DNA from: Paralvinella palmiformis
Lineage: Eukaryota; Annelida; Polychaeta; Terebellida; Alvinellidae
NCBI GenBank assembly: GCA_025642065.1
Contig: JAODUP010000219.1
Location: forward strand, 124,001 to 188,000
Length of the DNA: 64,000 bases
Direction of reading: 5' to 3'
Made by a program: the position numbers and the translations under genes. The notes below the pieces were generated by a model, which saw only the letters and a program-made list of their open reading frames with translations, had not been told where the DNA came from and made no database searches. Shown one piece after another: positions 36,871 through 48,812 of the stretch (position 1 is the first letter of the stretch; every line of letters starts with the position of its first letter).

Positions 36871-39160
36871 GGATATTAATGTAATGTCCACATACCAGAT
36901 GTTCCGTTTACATTTTGTGTTATAATCGTAGTTGATACTACTGTCACTAAGCCTTTTGTAGTTTTAGTGAGTACATATAATTATTTTCATCTTTATTTCT
37001 CCCACAAACTTTATTAAAGCTAAGCAAATTGGGTCTGGAAACAAAATTTATGCTAGCCTTGATATAAAATACGTAACTTAATTGCCATGGAATACACACA
37101 TAGGCTTGATATATTAACTGTGTAATAAAATACTAATTGTCAAGTATATCAAACGTGTTGTTGCGAAATTTAAAGGGAACGAACCTCAACCAAAATATAA
37201 TTAACTGAAACTTCCTCTAAACACAGACAACACTGGGACTTGCTTGATACAAGAATTCGAGGTCGGGAGTCCATGCAGTATACATGTGCTCAGTACTCCG
37301 TGGCTGCGCTGTCCCTGTGTGTGTGTGTGTGTGTCATTATGTGTGTACGTGTGCGTGCGTGCGTGTGTTAAAGAAGACCAAGTATGCATGGGGCTTTAAA
37401 TAAATCTGCTGATTCTATATAATGTACAATATGGGTTTTAAAACCAACCCTCCTTAAAGATATAAGGGCAACTCAGTAAAAGCAGACTGTTTATATATAA
37501 GCTTTCTGGTAAAAGTAATACTGTATAACTACCTAGCTACAGCTAATCCTCTTGTTATGCGTCACGTATAATTATCGTATTAGATGAGTCGTCAATATGT
37601 CATCTTTAAACAACATATGTGTCTTTTGTTAACGGTGTATCTGTGATAAAACTGATCCATTGACCGTTGAGTGTTCGTGTATCTGGGAATGAGAATTAAT
37701 TAAGCCAGTATATGGTCGGTGGCTAGGTTCGTGGAAATATTGAGGTTTGTTAAGATAGACATGGAAGAATTTATGCAACTGGATCCTACTTTAACACGAA
37801 GATTCTTCACATATTTTGCTTGTGTGAGGATCGTCCCCCTCAATTTTTTAATTATCACAACTATGGTTCCAAATCACGTGGCTACTCACATTAGTTTAGA
37901 CAACCATAAGTGCCAATTAAGCAAAGACTTAGTAAAATAGTTGAGGGTATAATTACTAACATAAACTGTCACTAATTAATTTATCAAACGCGTCTATTTT
38001 CAGTATATTTGGTATCAAATAAGCAATGTCTCATGGTAATGCGGTGATTTTGGTTTTCAAATTTGCCACAAGTCAACACAAACAATAATGAATATTAAAA
38101 TAAAACGCCTTGACACATAATGAAACAGTTATATTCATTAAACGAACAGTTCGCCCTCAGATCATAATGAAAACAAATGCGTAATACCCTCAAAGGTAAC
38201 CCAAAATCCGACTATGATACTCAAAGCCATACAAAACGTAGTCAGCCATTACGACTTCATCAGATATGTCAGAACGCACGGCGGAAAGAAGAAGAGTAAC
38301 GTGCTCTGACATCATCCAGCATAAGGATCATTTAGCAGTCTCGATCGATCCAGATCCGGTCAGGTCATACATACTCTGGCTTAGCCATCATCGTGACCTA
38401 CCTACATCCTGATTCAACCTACCAACTTCTGATAACTGACGTAATCTTCGGTTTATTTACATAAATTTGACAGCTCAGTGAACGCTTCGTCCTACAAGAG
38501 TAAAAAACTAATTTTAGTAAGAAATTTAAATCTGTAGTTTTGTTTAACCATTTCCGTAACATATGTGGCTATTCAGACAAACTTTACGATAATATTCGTA
38601 AATAAGAGTTCGTTACGAATTATACCCTTACATGAGGCCTGTTTATATCATATATAATTTCCTTCAAATGATTCTTATGAAGGGAGAACCAGAATGACGC
38701 GGTTTTGTGGCGTGTGATAATCCCGACGTTGTTTACTTCAATAAGCTCCTACTCGAGCGATTAATTAAGTCCTATTCCCGTGTCCACGTGAGGTAAACCG
38801 CTGACAAACAATTCCCAGTTATACCGTTAGTCCGGATACTCCATGTCTCAAAGTGTGCGTTCCGTGGTTAGCTAGAGCACTACGCCGCAAATATCTTAGT
38901 TCTGGGTTCGAATCTGGTACATTCCAATATGCGTGGGATTTGTATCTTCAAACAGACGCCTCTCTGCCATATGTCTCCCAGGTGTGACGAGCTCCGACGC
39001 TAAACAGATCAACTAAATATCATGCCGACTGACCAAAGATGTTCATGTTAGATCAGTTCTAAGTCAGTTCTATATCAGTTAGAATAATAATAATAATCAA
39101 ATTCAAGTGAGTCGCAATTTTAATTGTAGCGTTTCGCGATCTTAAGACATAATGTTCTTC
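36870..39160. other. Intergenic, no gene recognised
   Basis: Contains GT repeats near 37316-37366 and moderately CpG-rich patches around 38250-38400 and 38690-38900 (the latter leading into a SINE-like sequence). No coding exon identified. Confidence 0.5.
38862..39010 (+). repeat. tRNA-derived SINE-like sequence
   Basis: Box A TGGTTAGCTAGAGCAC and box B GGGTTCGAATCTGG, about 35 nt apart, followed by unrelated body sequence. No paired acceptor stem, so not a tRNA gene. Confidence 0.5.
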
Positions 39161-39162
39161 CA

Positions 39163-39345
39163 TGATGATGATGATGATGGTGATGATTGATGTTTTACAG
39201 CCACTTTTATGCACATGGTAGGTTAAATGTGCCAAGCGACCTCCAAAGGTAATCAAGCGAAGTCAAAGATGAAACATCCCTCAGATTTGCCCACGCCGAG
39301 ATTCGAACTCAGGTGATAGTGATCTGTGGTCCAACACGCGAAGCC
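39163..39345 (-). repeat. SINE family B, well preserved
   Basis: GATGATTGATGTTTTACAGCC through CACGCCGAGATTCGAACTC (box B on the minus strand) to GGTCCAACACGCG. Confidence 0.7.
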
Positions 39346-39699
39346 ATTACGCGATGCACAAAGTGCCGAGGAGGGGTGGAAGAAAAATTAAAATCAGGTA
39401 GTGGTTAGATGTCTTCTGAAGCAATACAAATCCCGTATTTTCAAGTGAATACTGGGTATAAATACTGGCAAAAGTAGACATTCCCATGAAGAAAGATCCA
39501 TGGTATGAGACTTGATGATTGGCTCGGTGTATATACAGATGGTTAGGATTATTGGGGGTTGTGCATTATGTCATTAAAATATTTAATAAGCAGAACCATT
39601 TATTTCAAGGTGGATACTTATGAGAAAGACAAAATGATGACTAAAATATTTATTACCTCATGTAAATCTACATCAGGTAGTCGAAAAGGCTTGACCTTG

Positions 39700-40010
39700 A
39701 ACAAACGTCTAGGCTGTTCTTTAATGGGCCTATCTGCATTTTTGGGGAATCGATGTGTTTATGGTAATGTATTTTCATTAATGTTAAGGCAGAAAACCTT
39801 GTGTCGGTCATCAAGCTCCTCAAATGGCTTTTGATTAGCCTCAACGCAGAGAAACTACGCTCTGCTTCCACAGATGTGGCAAGCAGAGTATATCCTAATA
39901 CCAGTAAAATTCTAATGTTCGGAAATGAATCTGGATCTGCAGATACTAAGAATTTCATCAAAGTATCAGGTAAATCGGCTCTGTCAGACTACCTTGACCA
40001 TATATCGAAT
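39700..40010 (-). pseudogene. hAT transposase C-terminal dimerisation domain remnant
   Basis: Minus-strand translation reads FPNIRILLVLGYTLLATSVE and AERSFSALRLIKSHLRSLM, the hATC dimerisation signature (known form: FPNIxxLL...T..S.E..FS.L...K..LR..M). Upstream it continues as SDRADLPDTLMKF with stops before it. No catalytic region remains. Confidence 0.8.
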
Positions 40011-40297
40011 CATCTGGATACCTCATTATCTAATGACCTCGAAGTTGGCAGATCGTCATGCCATGATTCAGATTGGACAGGGGAGGCATCCCTAGTAATT
40101 TCCCCAACAGTTCACTATATCCGGTGAGGTTGGCCAACGAGAGACTATATATATATATCAGGCTGCCTAGTCAACATGATTTGGTCTATAATACTAATTC
40201 TTTCTCCAGATCAATAAAATAATAAAATTTACTGTGATCGGTAGTTCCATTTGGTTATACCAAGTATTTCATATAATAATATTTATAATCACTGAAC

Positions 40298-40298
<1 letters not shown>

Positions 40299-40337
<39 letters not shown>
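40299..40337. repeat. (AAT)n microsatellite, 3' tail of the LINE fragment
   Basis: Thirteen AAT units, followed by TGTATATTTAATAAAGCGCTGTACA; on the minus strand this is the usual LINE 3' tail. Confidence 0.8.
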
Positions 40338-40338
<1 letters not shown>

Positions 40339-40419
40339 TATATTTAATAAAGCGCTGTACAAATAATATGTAATATAATAATACCCCGAATAATTTTTAA
40401 AAAATTTAAAAGATAATAA

Positions 40420-40672
40420 TTATTTATCTGTGAAAGCCACTTTGAACAGGTGTGTTTTTAGAACAGATTAAAAAAATTAAGAGTCGACGCGTTTCTAATA
40501 TTTGCCGACAACCTATTCCACAAAGTGAACGCTGCAACACTAAACGTACAATCACCATATGACTTGAGCCGTGACACTGACACCTGCAATAGTATCTGAC
40601 TAGATGACGTGAGTTTTCGGGATGACCTTCTAATGGACACCATTCCACACAGGTATTCTGGCGCCATATGAT
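40420..40672 (-). pseudogene. 3' end of a LINE ORF2 (C-terminal RT tail)
   Basis: Minus-strand translation includes RLKSYGDCTFSVAAFTLWNR and FFNLFKTHLFKVAFTD, the hallmark end of many invertebrate LINE ORF2 proteins. It is followed on the same strand by a 3' tail with AGCGCTTTATTAAATATACA and then an (ATT)n run at 40299-40337. Truncated at its 5' side. Confidence 0.75.
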
Positions 40673-42184
40673 TAATAGATTTATAAGTTATTAATAAATT
40701 CTTGAAATGGATACGATATTAACGTTTTTAAAATGACCCGACAATAATAAAATTACGTGCCTTTCTTTAAGCTCAACATACTACACATCCGAATTTCCAT
40801 CCGAACAGACGACCACAGCTGGCCAAAATCCAGATCAGTGAATACCTTTCAGCCATAGATGGTTTACACGAACACTTTTTAAGAATAGGAAAATCACTCC
40901 CGACGTAAATAAATTGGGCACAGTGCCAAATTTTAAGCAAATATGGTCAATAATACACGCAAAATTATATTTAATGCATTACTGATATAGAATTAGACAC
41001 ACGTTTTAGGTGTTTACTCATTATGCCATAACCTGTCCACTGCTAAGTTTAATTTTCTCAATTTGGCTTTTCAATCTTTCTTCGTAGAAGTAAAAATATT
41101 CATTTGTGACACCGAGTAATACATTTCTCCATGTCATCAGCTCTTTCCTTGCCGGCTCCTATATTGTCTCACGAGATGTGGGAGAAACACCAAATCTATC
41201 TACATGGAAGTTTTAATGTTGCCAATAATGTTATCAATCTACTAATTATATATTTGATAGATAGTATCAAAAAAAGTATCAAAATAGTATCAAAATAGTA
41301 TCAAAACAGGAAGTGCGGATAAATTGAGCGATGAATATTGCGTTCCTATTGCTATACAACTCTATGTGACATAGTTTCAATCTGTTAACAATGATCCTAA
41401 ACTCATATCGTGAACCTGAAAAGGTAGCGTCAGTTACATTTATTGGTTTAATTTTCGCAAACCTTCTCAATTAGAACTCAGATTAGTTTAGTCAATTTTA
41501 TGACGCACAACACTCTCTACATAACTTTCTTATTACGGATAGTCCTCAAAAACGGCCCTCGAAACTATAATTGATACATGGTATTTCTTTATTAGAGCGT
41601 TTGATTCGATTTGTTTCAATATATGATCTACGGTCACGAAACAAGGAGATAATTTAAGAATGCTAAAGACGTATTTCTATTATGGTCACTGAACAGTGAG
41701 TCCTATCATTGAGAGCAGGGGATCAAGGAAAAATGGGCATCGGATATATCCTGAGGATTCATAATCAATACTGCGCCTAAAAAAACAATGAACAGCCAAG
41801 TAAACGTATTCAGTTCGTCTGAGGTTGATGTGTTGGTAGAAGATATACCTTTAGCTTATCATTCCACGACAAACAAATATTTTACACACGATTGGACCAA
41901 TTTAAACGATGAGCCATATAATCGATATTTTATGCTAATAGGGTAATCATGTTTACATTCTGAATTGAATTAGGTGTGAATAAAGTTAGACTAATATCAA
42001 TTCAGGGTCAGATGCAGGGATTGACCTCTAGTTGAAGGGGGAAGGGCCTTCTAATTTGGATTACCATCATTATCATATACCAGATTTATATAGATGGTGA
42101 TCTAATCGTATAACATGTTCGAAGGGGCCTGTACAATAAAACACGCACGCACGCACGCGCTCACACACGCGCACGCACGCACGC

Positions 42185-42269
42185 ACACACATGAGTTTTC
42201 CCAACCCCTGTACTAGGTGCGCCACTGAGCTCGATTCTTTTCGATGATATTGGCGTTATAGAAGTTTTG

Positions 42270-42316
<47 letters not shown>
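42185..42316 (+). repeat. LINE/SINE 3' tail fragment with (AT)n
   Basis: CCCTGTACTAGGTGCGCCAC, TGAGCTCGATTCTTTTCGAT, ATTGGCGTTATAGAA, then a long AT array from about 42271. Confidence 0.6.
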
Positions 42317-42324
<8 letters not shown>

Positions 42325-42599
42325 GTGTTAGACCAAATTTGATTATATACATTGATGACATTAACGAAATAGATATGTTTTAAGTAGCAATTTGAAAATA
42401 TTATTTTCTTGTGAAGTCGAGATCCTTTTTTGGAAATGATTGTTTTCCGAAATGGCTGAATTTTGAAGTTGGTGTCATTTATAGTCGCCCTGTTCCACTC
42501 CCCCCCCCTCCCGCCACCCCAAGGTAAATATTATATATACGCGTGTGTGTGCTGCAGTCAAAGGTGTGTTACGTTAAGGAAGGGGGCGATTTTTTTGGC

Positions 42600-43440
42600 T
42601 AACGTACAGGAGGGCGATCCAAGTCCACGCTACTCCACTGTCCGGGACATAGATGTAGAAGTGGAACCCATTCTGACTGATAATGTCTCCTAAACACTTT
42701 ATGTATATTGTATATTGTTGGGGACCCATCACTGATCTTCGTGGTAGACCACAGAGAAGCTATGCAAACAGTGATACATATACTTCTAAATTTACTACCT
42801 GGAATAATTGAGTGACATATGATTCGAGCCACCTGAGTGGGCGAACTTTGATACAGAAACTGATCTTCATTCGTTGTATTATTATTTGTTGGTCTGTTGT
42901 GTCATAATCAGTCAATAAGAAGACCATGACCAGTGTATGCACTTATCACTACTTTATTTCTAATATTCAGGATATTTGAAAATACTGTTAGTTGTTTGGC
43001 GCCAGTTGGTTGATGTGCGTGTAGACTGATTGATGTCAAAATGTTCATCAAGTCTTTTCTTCGACTTTTTCCAAGATTTTTAGAGGAATGGTTGATTGAA
43101 GATTGCACCTGTTTTTCTTCAGCATATGCTGATCCTGGCTTCTTAATGAGAGTCATTAGAGTCATGATCTAAGCACACTTAAAGGTTTTTATTGGTTCCT
43201 GATGTTGGTAATGAGTAGAAGTTCGTGGAGCTTCGTCGGAGTAGCCAGGAAGTCACATGATCCAGATTAATTGGCTACTTTACGGATCAATAATGTTATT
43301 TCTTCCGATGTAATCAGCTAGAAATGAGTGAGTAGTGTGATGGCTTCATTTAGTTCTCCAGAGTTATCTTCGTTTATCTGAGCTGTCTCCATGAACAAAT
43401 TATTGAATCTCTCAGCTAGATGAGATTTAAAAAAGTTGTT
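42600..43440 (-). pseudogene. Degraded CR1-like LINE reverse transcriptase
   Basis: Minus-strand frames, broken by stops and frameshifts, read EEITLLIRKVANKSG, then LKILEKVE, DYDTTDQQIIIQRM, IKVRPLRWLESYVTQLFQVV, RSVMGPQQYTIYIKCLGDII and FHFYIYVPDS. The order matches CR1-clade RT domains (FDTIDHxILLxRL, GVPQGSVLGPxLYxIY, FHxYADD). The catalytic YADD is lost (YVPD). This explains the conflicting short ORFs in this interval. Confidence 0.75.
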
Positions 43441-43800
43441 TGGGAGTTTCTTGATCATAGACTCGAACTATGTATATATTGGACGCAGTAGTATTATTCT
43501 GATCTACAAAAGTGCGCGCGTGCCCATTTCTCAGTCTCTGCAACTGAATTTTTTATTGCGTCTAAACAGTTGATCAGAAGTTTAATACAAATCTTCGTAT
43601 TGAGTACAGAATCTACTCAACTTGGGTTTACTTATGTCGTGTCATATCCGATATTACTGATTGGATTGTTTAAAACACAAGTAGCTTGAGTAGGTTAACA
43701 TCAGATTTATTTAGTAACCCAACGGTTATCTAGTATAACAACCGTGGCAAAATTGTCGATATATGTGTGTGTGTGTGCGCGCGTGTGCGTGTGCGTGTGT

Positions 43801-45347
43801 GTGTTTTAGGGTACATATAAAGAGGCAACAGGCACAGAGCATCAACATATCTAAACATCCTTCGAGACCTACCTCCATAAATCTAAATACAAATACAACT
43901 ATACATACATTAATCTAAAATAAAATGTTCCATACCTCCACATATTAATAGATGTGTGCGTATACCTAAGCATGTGTCTGGTCTACTCATCAGCCTGTGG
44001 GAACCAGCTAATTCGCTTTTCGTACGCGACAAATATGTCACGCCCACAGGAAAGCGGCTACATGCAGGCTACGTACAAAAAGCGGAAGCACGTAAAAACA
44101 TACCATTTGATACCACAGCTCGCAACAAACAACACGTGCGTGTGGTTCAATGGTGACTTGCTACATACATATCATAAACTATTTTGACACCACAGTTTAC
44201 ATTCAACAGTAATTTTCTGTGGTCCAAAAGAAACCTGTATATAAAGCATTTCGACACCTCAGATGCTGACCTCTGCTTTATTCTGGGTTCGAATAACTGA
44301 ATAAATCCTACCTATATGAACCATGTATCAATACACGTCCGACTGGTCTGGCGTCGAAGTTCTTCTCTAACCTAAGTTAAAATTTAAGCCCTATATATAG
44401 CCTCAGCGTGTTAACAAACATTACAGTTTGTTCATAACAAAGAGAATGTACACTAACACAGTATGGACTCACTAAAGCGATTAAACTAAAATATAAACAA
44501 AGTAGCAATACCGCACAATGGATTATTACTGGACTAGAGCGAAATATCGTCTCAAACCTGAGTAAATACTACGATTTACTCGAACCTAACAGCTAATCCT
44601 CATACGTTTCCGTTCATCACTAAGGGAACGTTCATTCACGCTTAATTTAGCGTCCCTAAGTATATGCAGTTAGGTGTGGTGGGATCTAAATTAAAGCGCC
44701 TATCCACTTGATCTATTTGACCCATGGTCGAGAACAGCGGATTTCAGGCAGATCTCCGATACTGCGAATCACACGTCGGGATTATAATAGCTATACATTT
44801 AACAAATTTCCTATATCAGTGTAATCTAATTACTCATAATATGGGAAAAAAACTCTGTCCGCAGCTTAATGCCCATGGAGATGCCTGCCGGAGTAACAAA
44901 CAACTCCAGGAGTATAAATCCATCAAGCAGCATTGTATGAATTAATAGGTCGTTTCGCCAGACCACATAAGAGGACAACAATATAGATTCTACATTATAC
45001 ATAACAAAGCTAATAAACTCAAATATGTTGTAATAACGCCATAACTTTCTTACATTGTGGTAATAGGGAATCTGGATGGAAATAGATAAGATGTCTGGCA
45101 CGGGCAATGTGCGTTTTAGGGTACATATAAAGAGGCAACAGGCACAGAGCATCAACATATCTAAACATCCTTCGAGACCTACCTCCATAAATCTAAATAC
45201 AAATACAACTATACATACATTAATCTAAAATAAAATGTTCCATACCTCCACATATTAATAGATGTGTGCGTATACCTAAGCATGTGTTTTAGCCTGTGGG
45301 AACCAGCTAATTCGCTTTTCGTACGCGACAAATATGTCACGCCCACA
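43801..45347. mobile_element. LTR-like element with ~240-bp near-identical direct terminal repeats
   Basis: Direct repeats 43801-44048 and 45111-45347 are identical apart from one first-base change and one 11-bp net length difference near 43977-43990. They begin near TG and end in CCCACA, with a TATA-like ATATAAAG and an AATAAA inside. The internal 1.06 kb has no recognisable gag or pol, and no clear primer-binding or polypurine site. Flanks on both sides are GT microsatellite, so insertion into a (GT)n tract is likely, which hides any target duplication. A TRIM/SMART-type non-autonomous LTR element is the best guess; a segmental duplication is the alternative. Confidence 0.55.
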
Positions 45348-45361
45348 GTGTGTGTGTGTGT

Positions 45362-45528
45362 GTTTATAAAGATAGTTAAGGCGCTGGCACATGTGTTATA
45401 CTTTCATTCAAACAACAATAATAACTCCAAACTGATTTTTTTTAAATTAATTGCAAGTATAATTAATTACCGTTAAAATTAGGGAAAAATAAAAGAAAAA
45501 AACAATTTCTAAAATAATCCAGAAGAGG
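45362..45528 (+). repeat. Repeat family G, copy 1 (after a GT tract)
   Basis: Starts TTATAAAGATA, contains AAGGCGCTGGCACA and TTCATTCAAACAACAAT, and ends TAATCCAGAAGAGG. All three copies in the window directly follow (GT)n. Function unknown; no ORF. Confidence 0.6.
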
Positions 45529-45730
45529 ATAATCTAAATATAAAAAAGAAACTATGATTAAAATAAAACCAGGCTTTGTGTCGAACACTACGGCCAAGAA
45601 AGATTAAACCTAAAATGGAGAAATAAAATATTAATACACAGTATGAATAATGTATGAATAATATAAGCATAAATCAGAATAAATTCAGATTAATACTAAT
45701 AGCAGCGATATAACACGACTCAACCCAATA

Positions 45731-45772
45731 GCAACGACCGGTTTCGACCTATTCAAGTCTTCATCAGGTTGC
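45731..45772 (-). ncRNA. Hammerhead self-cleaving ribozyme (Penelope/retrozyme-like)
   Basis: Minus-strand reading: stem I GCAAC, core CTGATGA, an extra A, stem II GACTT/AGGTC with a GAAT loop, core GAAA, minimal stem III (AC/GT around CG), cleavage-site C, then GTTGC closing stem I. Stem I is perfectly complementary over 5 bp and stem II over 5 bp with one G-U pair. The short stem III (GAAACCGGTC) is typical of hammerheads in Penelope-like elements and animal retrozymes (established knowledge). The additional A between the core and stem II departs from consensus. No RT or endonuclease ORF was recognised beside it. Confidence 0.75.
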
Positions 45773-46815
45773 ATAGAATGTCTGTAGTATTTTCACTCAG
45801 CCCAAAATAAAGCTCCTGCAGTTAACTGTTCATACAACAGTCACGTTGGACAGATACATAGTATTTCAATCCTTTTTTAAATGTTTTTTATAATTTGGGA
45901 TTTGGACGTTCCAAGATGAAAAGTATCTGTATTTTAATACTTTCACAAAATACTTTCAAATACATTCTCAAATACATTAAAATCCTTTTCGAAAATAGTT
46001 TCACGTATTACTGTAAACATTTTGCCAACAACAAGATTTGTCCTAGAAGCAACCGATAACTGCATGGTATATACACCGGCATGAGATTAATGGGGTTTTC
46101 CTCTGTGGTCAGAGTAAAGTATGACTAGTGATCACTTAAAGGTAATTATTTCTCAATCAGGGGTAATATTCTAGACAATATAAATGGACATCATAAAGCC
46201 AATTATGCATAGATCCTATGAGTGATTCTCACCTGTCTTACAAAAGGTATGCTATTAAGGCTTTCAATTTCATTTATAGACTGTAATCCAGCTGTTACGC
46301 CGACATTTCAACTACTCGTTGCGCTTATTAAATATTTTTTTATTTGCAGAATACAATAAAAACAGACAATGCTGGAAAGTCTGATTCCAGCCTGTGGTTG
46401 TAAAAGTTAAAAGTGAAGGAAAAGGTTATGGCATGTAATTTCAAGGTAAAGTGGAGACAACGTCTTACCCAAATATCGTCCTCTATAAAGGCCACATCCA
46501 AACTGCTACTCCATTTCAAGGCAAAATATTGTTGCAAAATGATTTTATCTTGCATTAATACATTGCGATTTATAACACTTGACAGTCTTTAAGGCGGTAG
46601 ATATGTCAATTTAACAGCAAGGAATCTGGAGAAAGTAGCGTTGAGAATGTAACAATCTTAATGGTCACGAGGAATGGCTTGTGAAACAATGCATCAGCCG
46701 TAATACCACCGGTGCTTGTGCGATGCCATTCATGCCGCAATGATCCTGGAGGACCACAAACACCCATGCATAACCTACAAATGTCATGACGTGGAATTAT
46801 CAACTGGCAATGGTA

Positions 46816-46891
46816 CGTTCTATATGGAATGTTCAATACGGAATGTTCTATATGGAATGTCCTATATGGAATTTTCTATATTGAATGTTCC
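46816..46891. repeat. Short tandem repeat, 5 x ~14 bp
   Basis: Units resemble TATATGGAATGTTC with single-base changes (CAATACGGAATGTTC, TATATGGAATGTCC, TATATGGAATTTTC, TATATTGAATGTTC). Confidence 0.75.
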
Positions 46892-47158
46892 TGATGACAA
46901 GTTTAATTCGTGTTCGGAATATTCAAAATGAACTCGCGCCCAATTAATGACCGGAATATTTTCCGAGACTCCATTCGTGAGGTGCTACCTACACTATTCA
47001 GGATGTCAGAGTTGTGACTGGTTGTATGATAATATCTCGTGTACTCGATCTGAAGACGAAGCTATAGATGCATATTGTACAATAAGTGACTTTCATAGTA
47101 TGTCTGCCCTGAACTCTGGATAATCTGCATTATAATAGTATTCAACAATGTTCCTGGT

Positions 47159-47345
47159 GGAACTCGTGGCCCAGTGGTAGCGCATTGGACCAGAGATAAA
47201 TAGGTCCCGGTTTCGAAAGCCGTTCCCAGCAGAGCCAAATCTCTAATGTGGTTTCATCCCTCATTTCATTTCTTGCGAGTACTCCTTGGTCTCATTAGCC
47301 TGTACAATGTGCAGAAAGTGGAGCTTAAAAGAACACATCATTTTA
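47159..47345 (+). repeat. tRNA-derived SINE-like sequence
   Basis: Box A TGGCCCAGTGGTAGCGC and box B CGGTTTCGAAAGCC, body to AGAAAGTGGAGCTTAAAAG, then an A/T-rich tail. Confidence 0.55.
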
Positions 47346-47385
47346 TTTCAACAATGTTCTTATATAATTGTAAACTTATAATTAC

Positions 47386-47580
47386 TCGCAACATGGAAAA
47401 TAAAAATTTGCTCGCAGTTTAACACCTATCTGAGGAGATGTTCGCCAGAGTAACAAACACCTCCTGGAACATAAATCTTGCAGTCAATCAGCATCGAATA
47501 AATTAATAGACGGTCCTTTCACATAATCGCATAAAGGATAACAATACAAATAATATATTATAGTATAGGGCAAAGTTTAA
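47386..47580 (+). repeat. Diverged copy of the internal part of the 43.8-45.3 kb element
   Basis: Shares a long co-linear block with 44828-45010: ATTACTC, a GCAG-TTAA step, GAGATG, the exact GAGTAACAAACA, then ATAAAT, GAATAAATTAATAG, and AGGA(T/C)AACAATA. Similarity is about 70 percent by eye. It shows the internal region belongs to a dispersed family. Confidence 0.5.
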
Positions 47581-47684
47581 ATAGTAAAACATGTTAAAAT
47601 AAGGATATTATATTAAAATAAGAAAATTATAAGGGATTTGATCGAAATAGGCCTGATCTTTGGCAAGGACATTGTCAATCATGA

Positions 47685-47715
<31 letters not shown>

Positions 47716-48101
47716 TAAATTTAATCAACCGTTCTCACTAGCAGGAACAATTCAAAGGCGTTGTACAGTGATACTCCAAATATAATATAATTAAATAATA
47801 ATTAAAGCATTTATTAAGCGCCATATTTCTAAGAAGCTGTTCAAAGACGCTGTACATTGATAATAATGATTATAATAATAAATATGATAGACATATTAAG
47901 GTTAACCAGTATTACAGTAATATATCATCAAATATTAACACATCACTATGAGTAAGCTCCGAATACGCTAACTGAAATAAATAGGTTTTTACCTGGCATT
48001 TGAAAGTTGCTATTGGCTTCTGTGGTGGTATTCCATACAATTGCAGTTTTGCAGTTTTGCAGTTTTGTAGATGAATGTAAAAACTGAGTAAGATATTGTT
48101 G

Positions 48102-48105
<4 letters not shown>

Positions 48106-48182
<77 letters not shown>

Positions 48183-48245
48183 AAGCGCTCAATCTCGATT
48201 GATTAAATGGCATAATAAACATGAAATTTAATCAATACTAGAAGA

Positions 48246-48322
<77 letters not shown>
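48106..48322. repeat. Two long (AT)n arrays
   Basis: 48106-48178 and 48249-48322, about 36 AT units each, separated by 70 bp of unique sequence. Confidence 0.95.
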
Positions 48323-48325
<3 letters not shown>

Positions 48326-48412
48326 TCTTAGATTATATGTTGTTTAACTTAGTCTATACCTTCATCTTTTGTTCGTAGTCATGCGACCAATTATAGAAAT
48401 AAAACCATATGT

Positions 48413-48415
<3 letters not shown>

Positions 48416-48507
<92 letters not shown>
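48416..48507. repeat. (GT)46 microsatellite
   Basis: An uninterrupted GT run of about 92 bp leading directly into repeat family G. Confidence 0.95.
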
Positions 48508-48510
<3 letters not shown>

Positions 48511-48674
48511 AAAGATATTTAAGGCGCTAGCACAGGTGGTGTTATACTTTCATTCAAACAACAATTATAACTCCAAACTGATTAAAAATATATTTAATTG
48601 CACGTATAATTTAATTACCTTTATAAAGAAAAAATTAAAGCAAAAACTAAATTTCTAAAATAATCCAGAAGAGG
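48506..48674 (+). repeat. Repeat family G, copy 2
   Basis: Same start and end motifs as the copy at 45362. It follows a 46-unit GT array and is abutted at its right end by a truncated SINE (48675-48812). Confidence 0.6.
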
Positions 48675-48812
48675 GCCGATCGAGCATCAAAGGTTATGAA
48701 AGGAAGTCAAAGATGAAACACCCTTCAGATATGCCCACGCCGAGATTCTAACTCAGATGGTAGTGGCCTGTGGTCTCACGCGCTACCAACTATAGACCAT
48801 AGAGGCGTCCAT
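48675..48812 (-). repeat. SINE family B, truncated at distal end
   Basis: Begins inside the body (GGCCGATCGAGCATC), keeps GATGAAACACCCTTCAGATA and the head TAGAGGCGTCC. Confidence 0.65.

Noticed and set aside
37310..37370. GT-rich tract as a regulatory element
   Set aside because: Simple GT/GTGC repeat; nothing else marks a promoter there.
38862..38935. Possible tRNA gene
   Set aside because: Box A and box B are present, but the acceptor and anticodon stems do not pair; it is a SINE head.
44826..45188. 120-codon minus-strand ORF across the LTR-like element
   Set aside because: It spans the interior and part of the right terminal repeat and has no gag, protease or RT motif.
48010..48222. 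ORFs made of IYIYIY or VCVCVC at 48010-48658, 22058-22332, 42161-42361
   Set aside because: Translations of AT and GT microsatellites, not genes.
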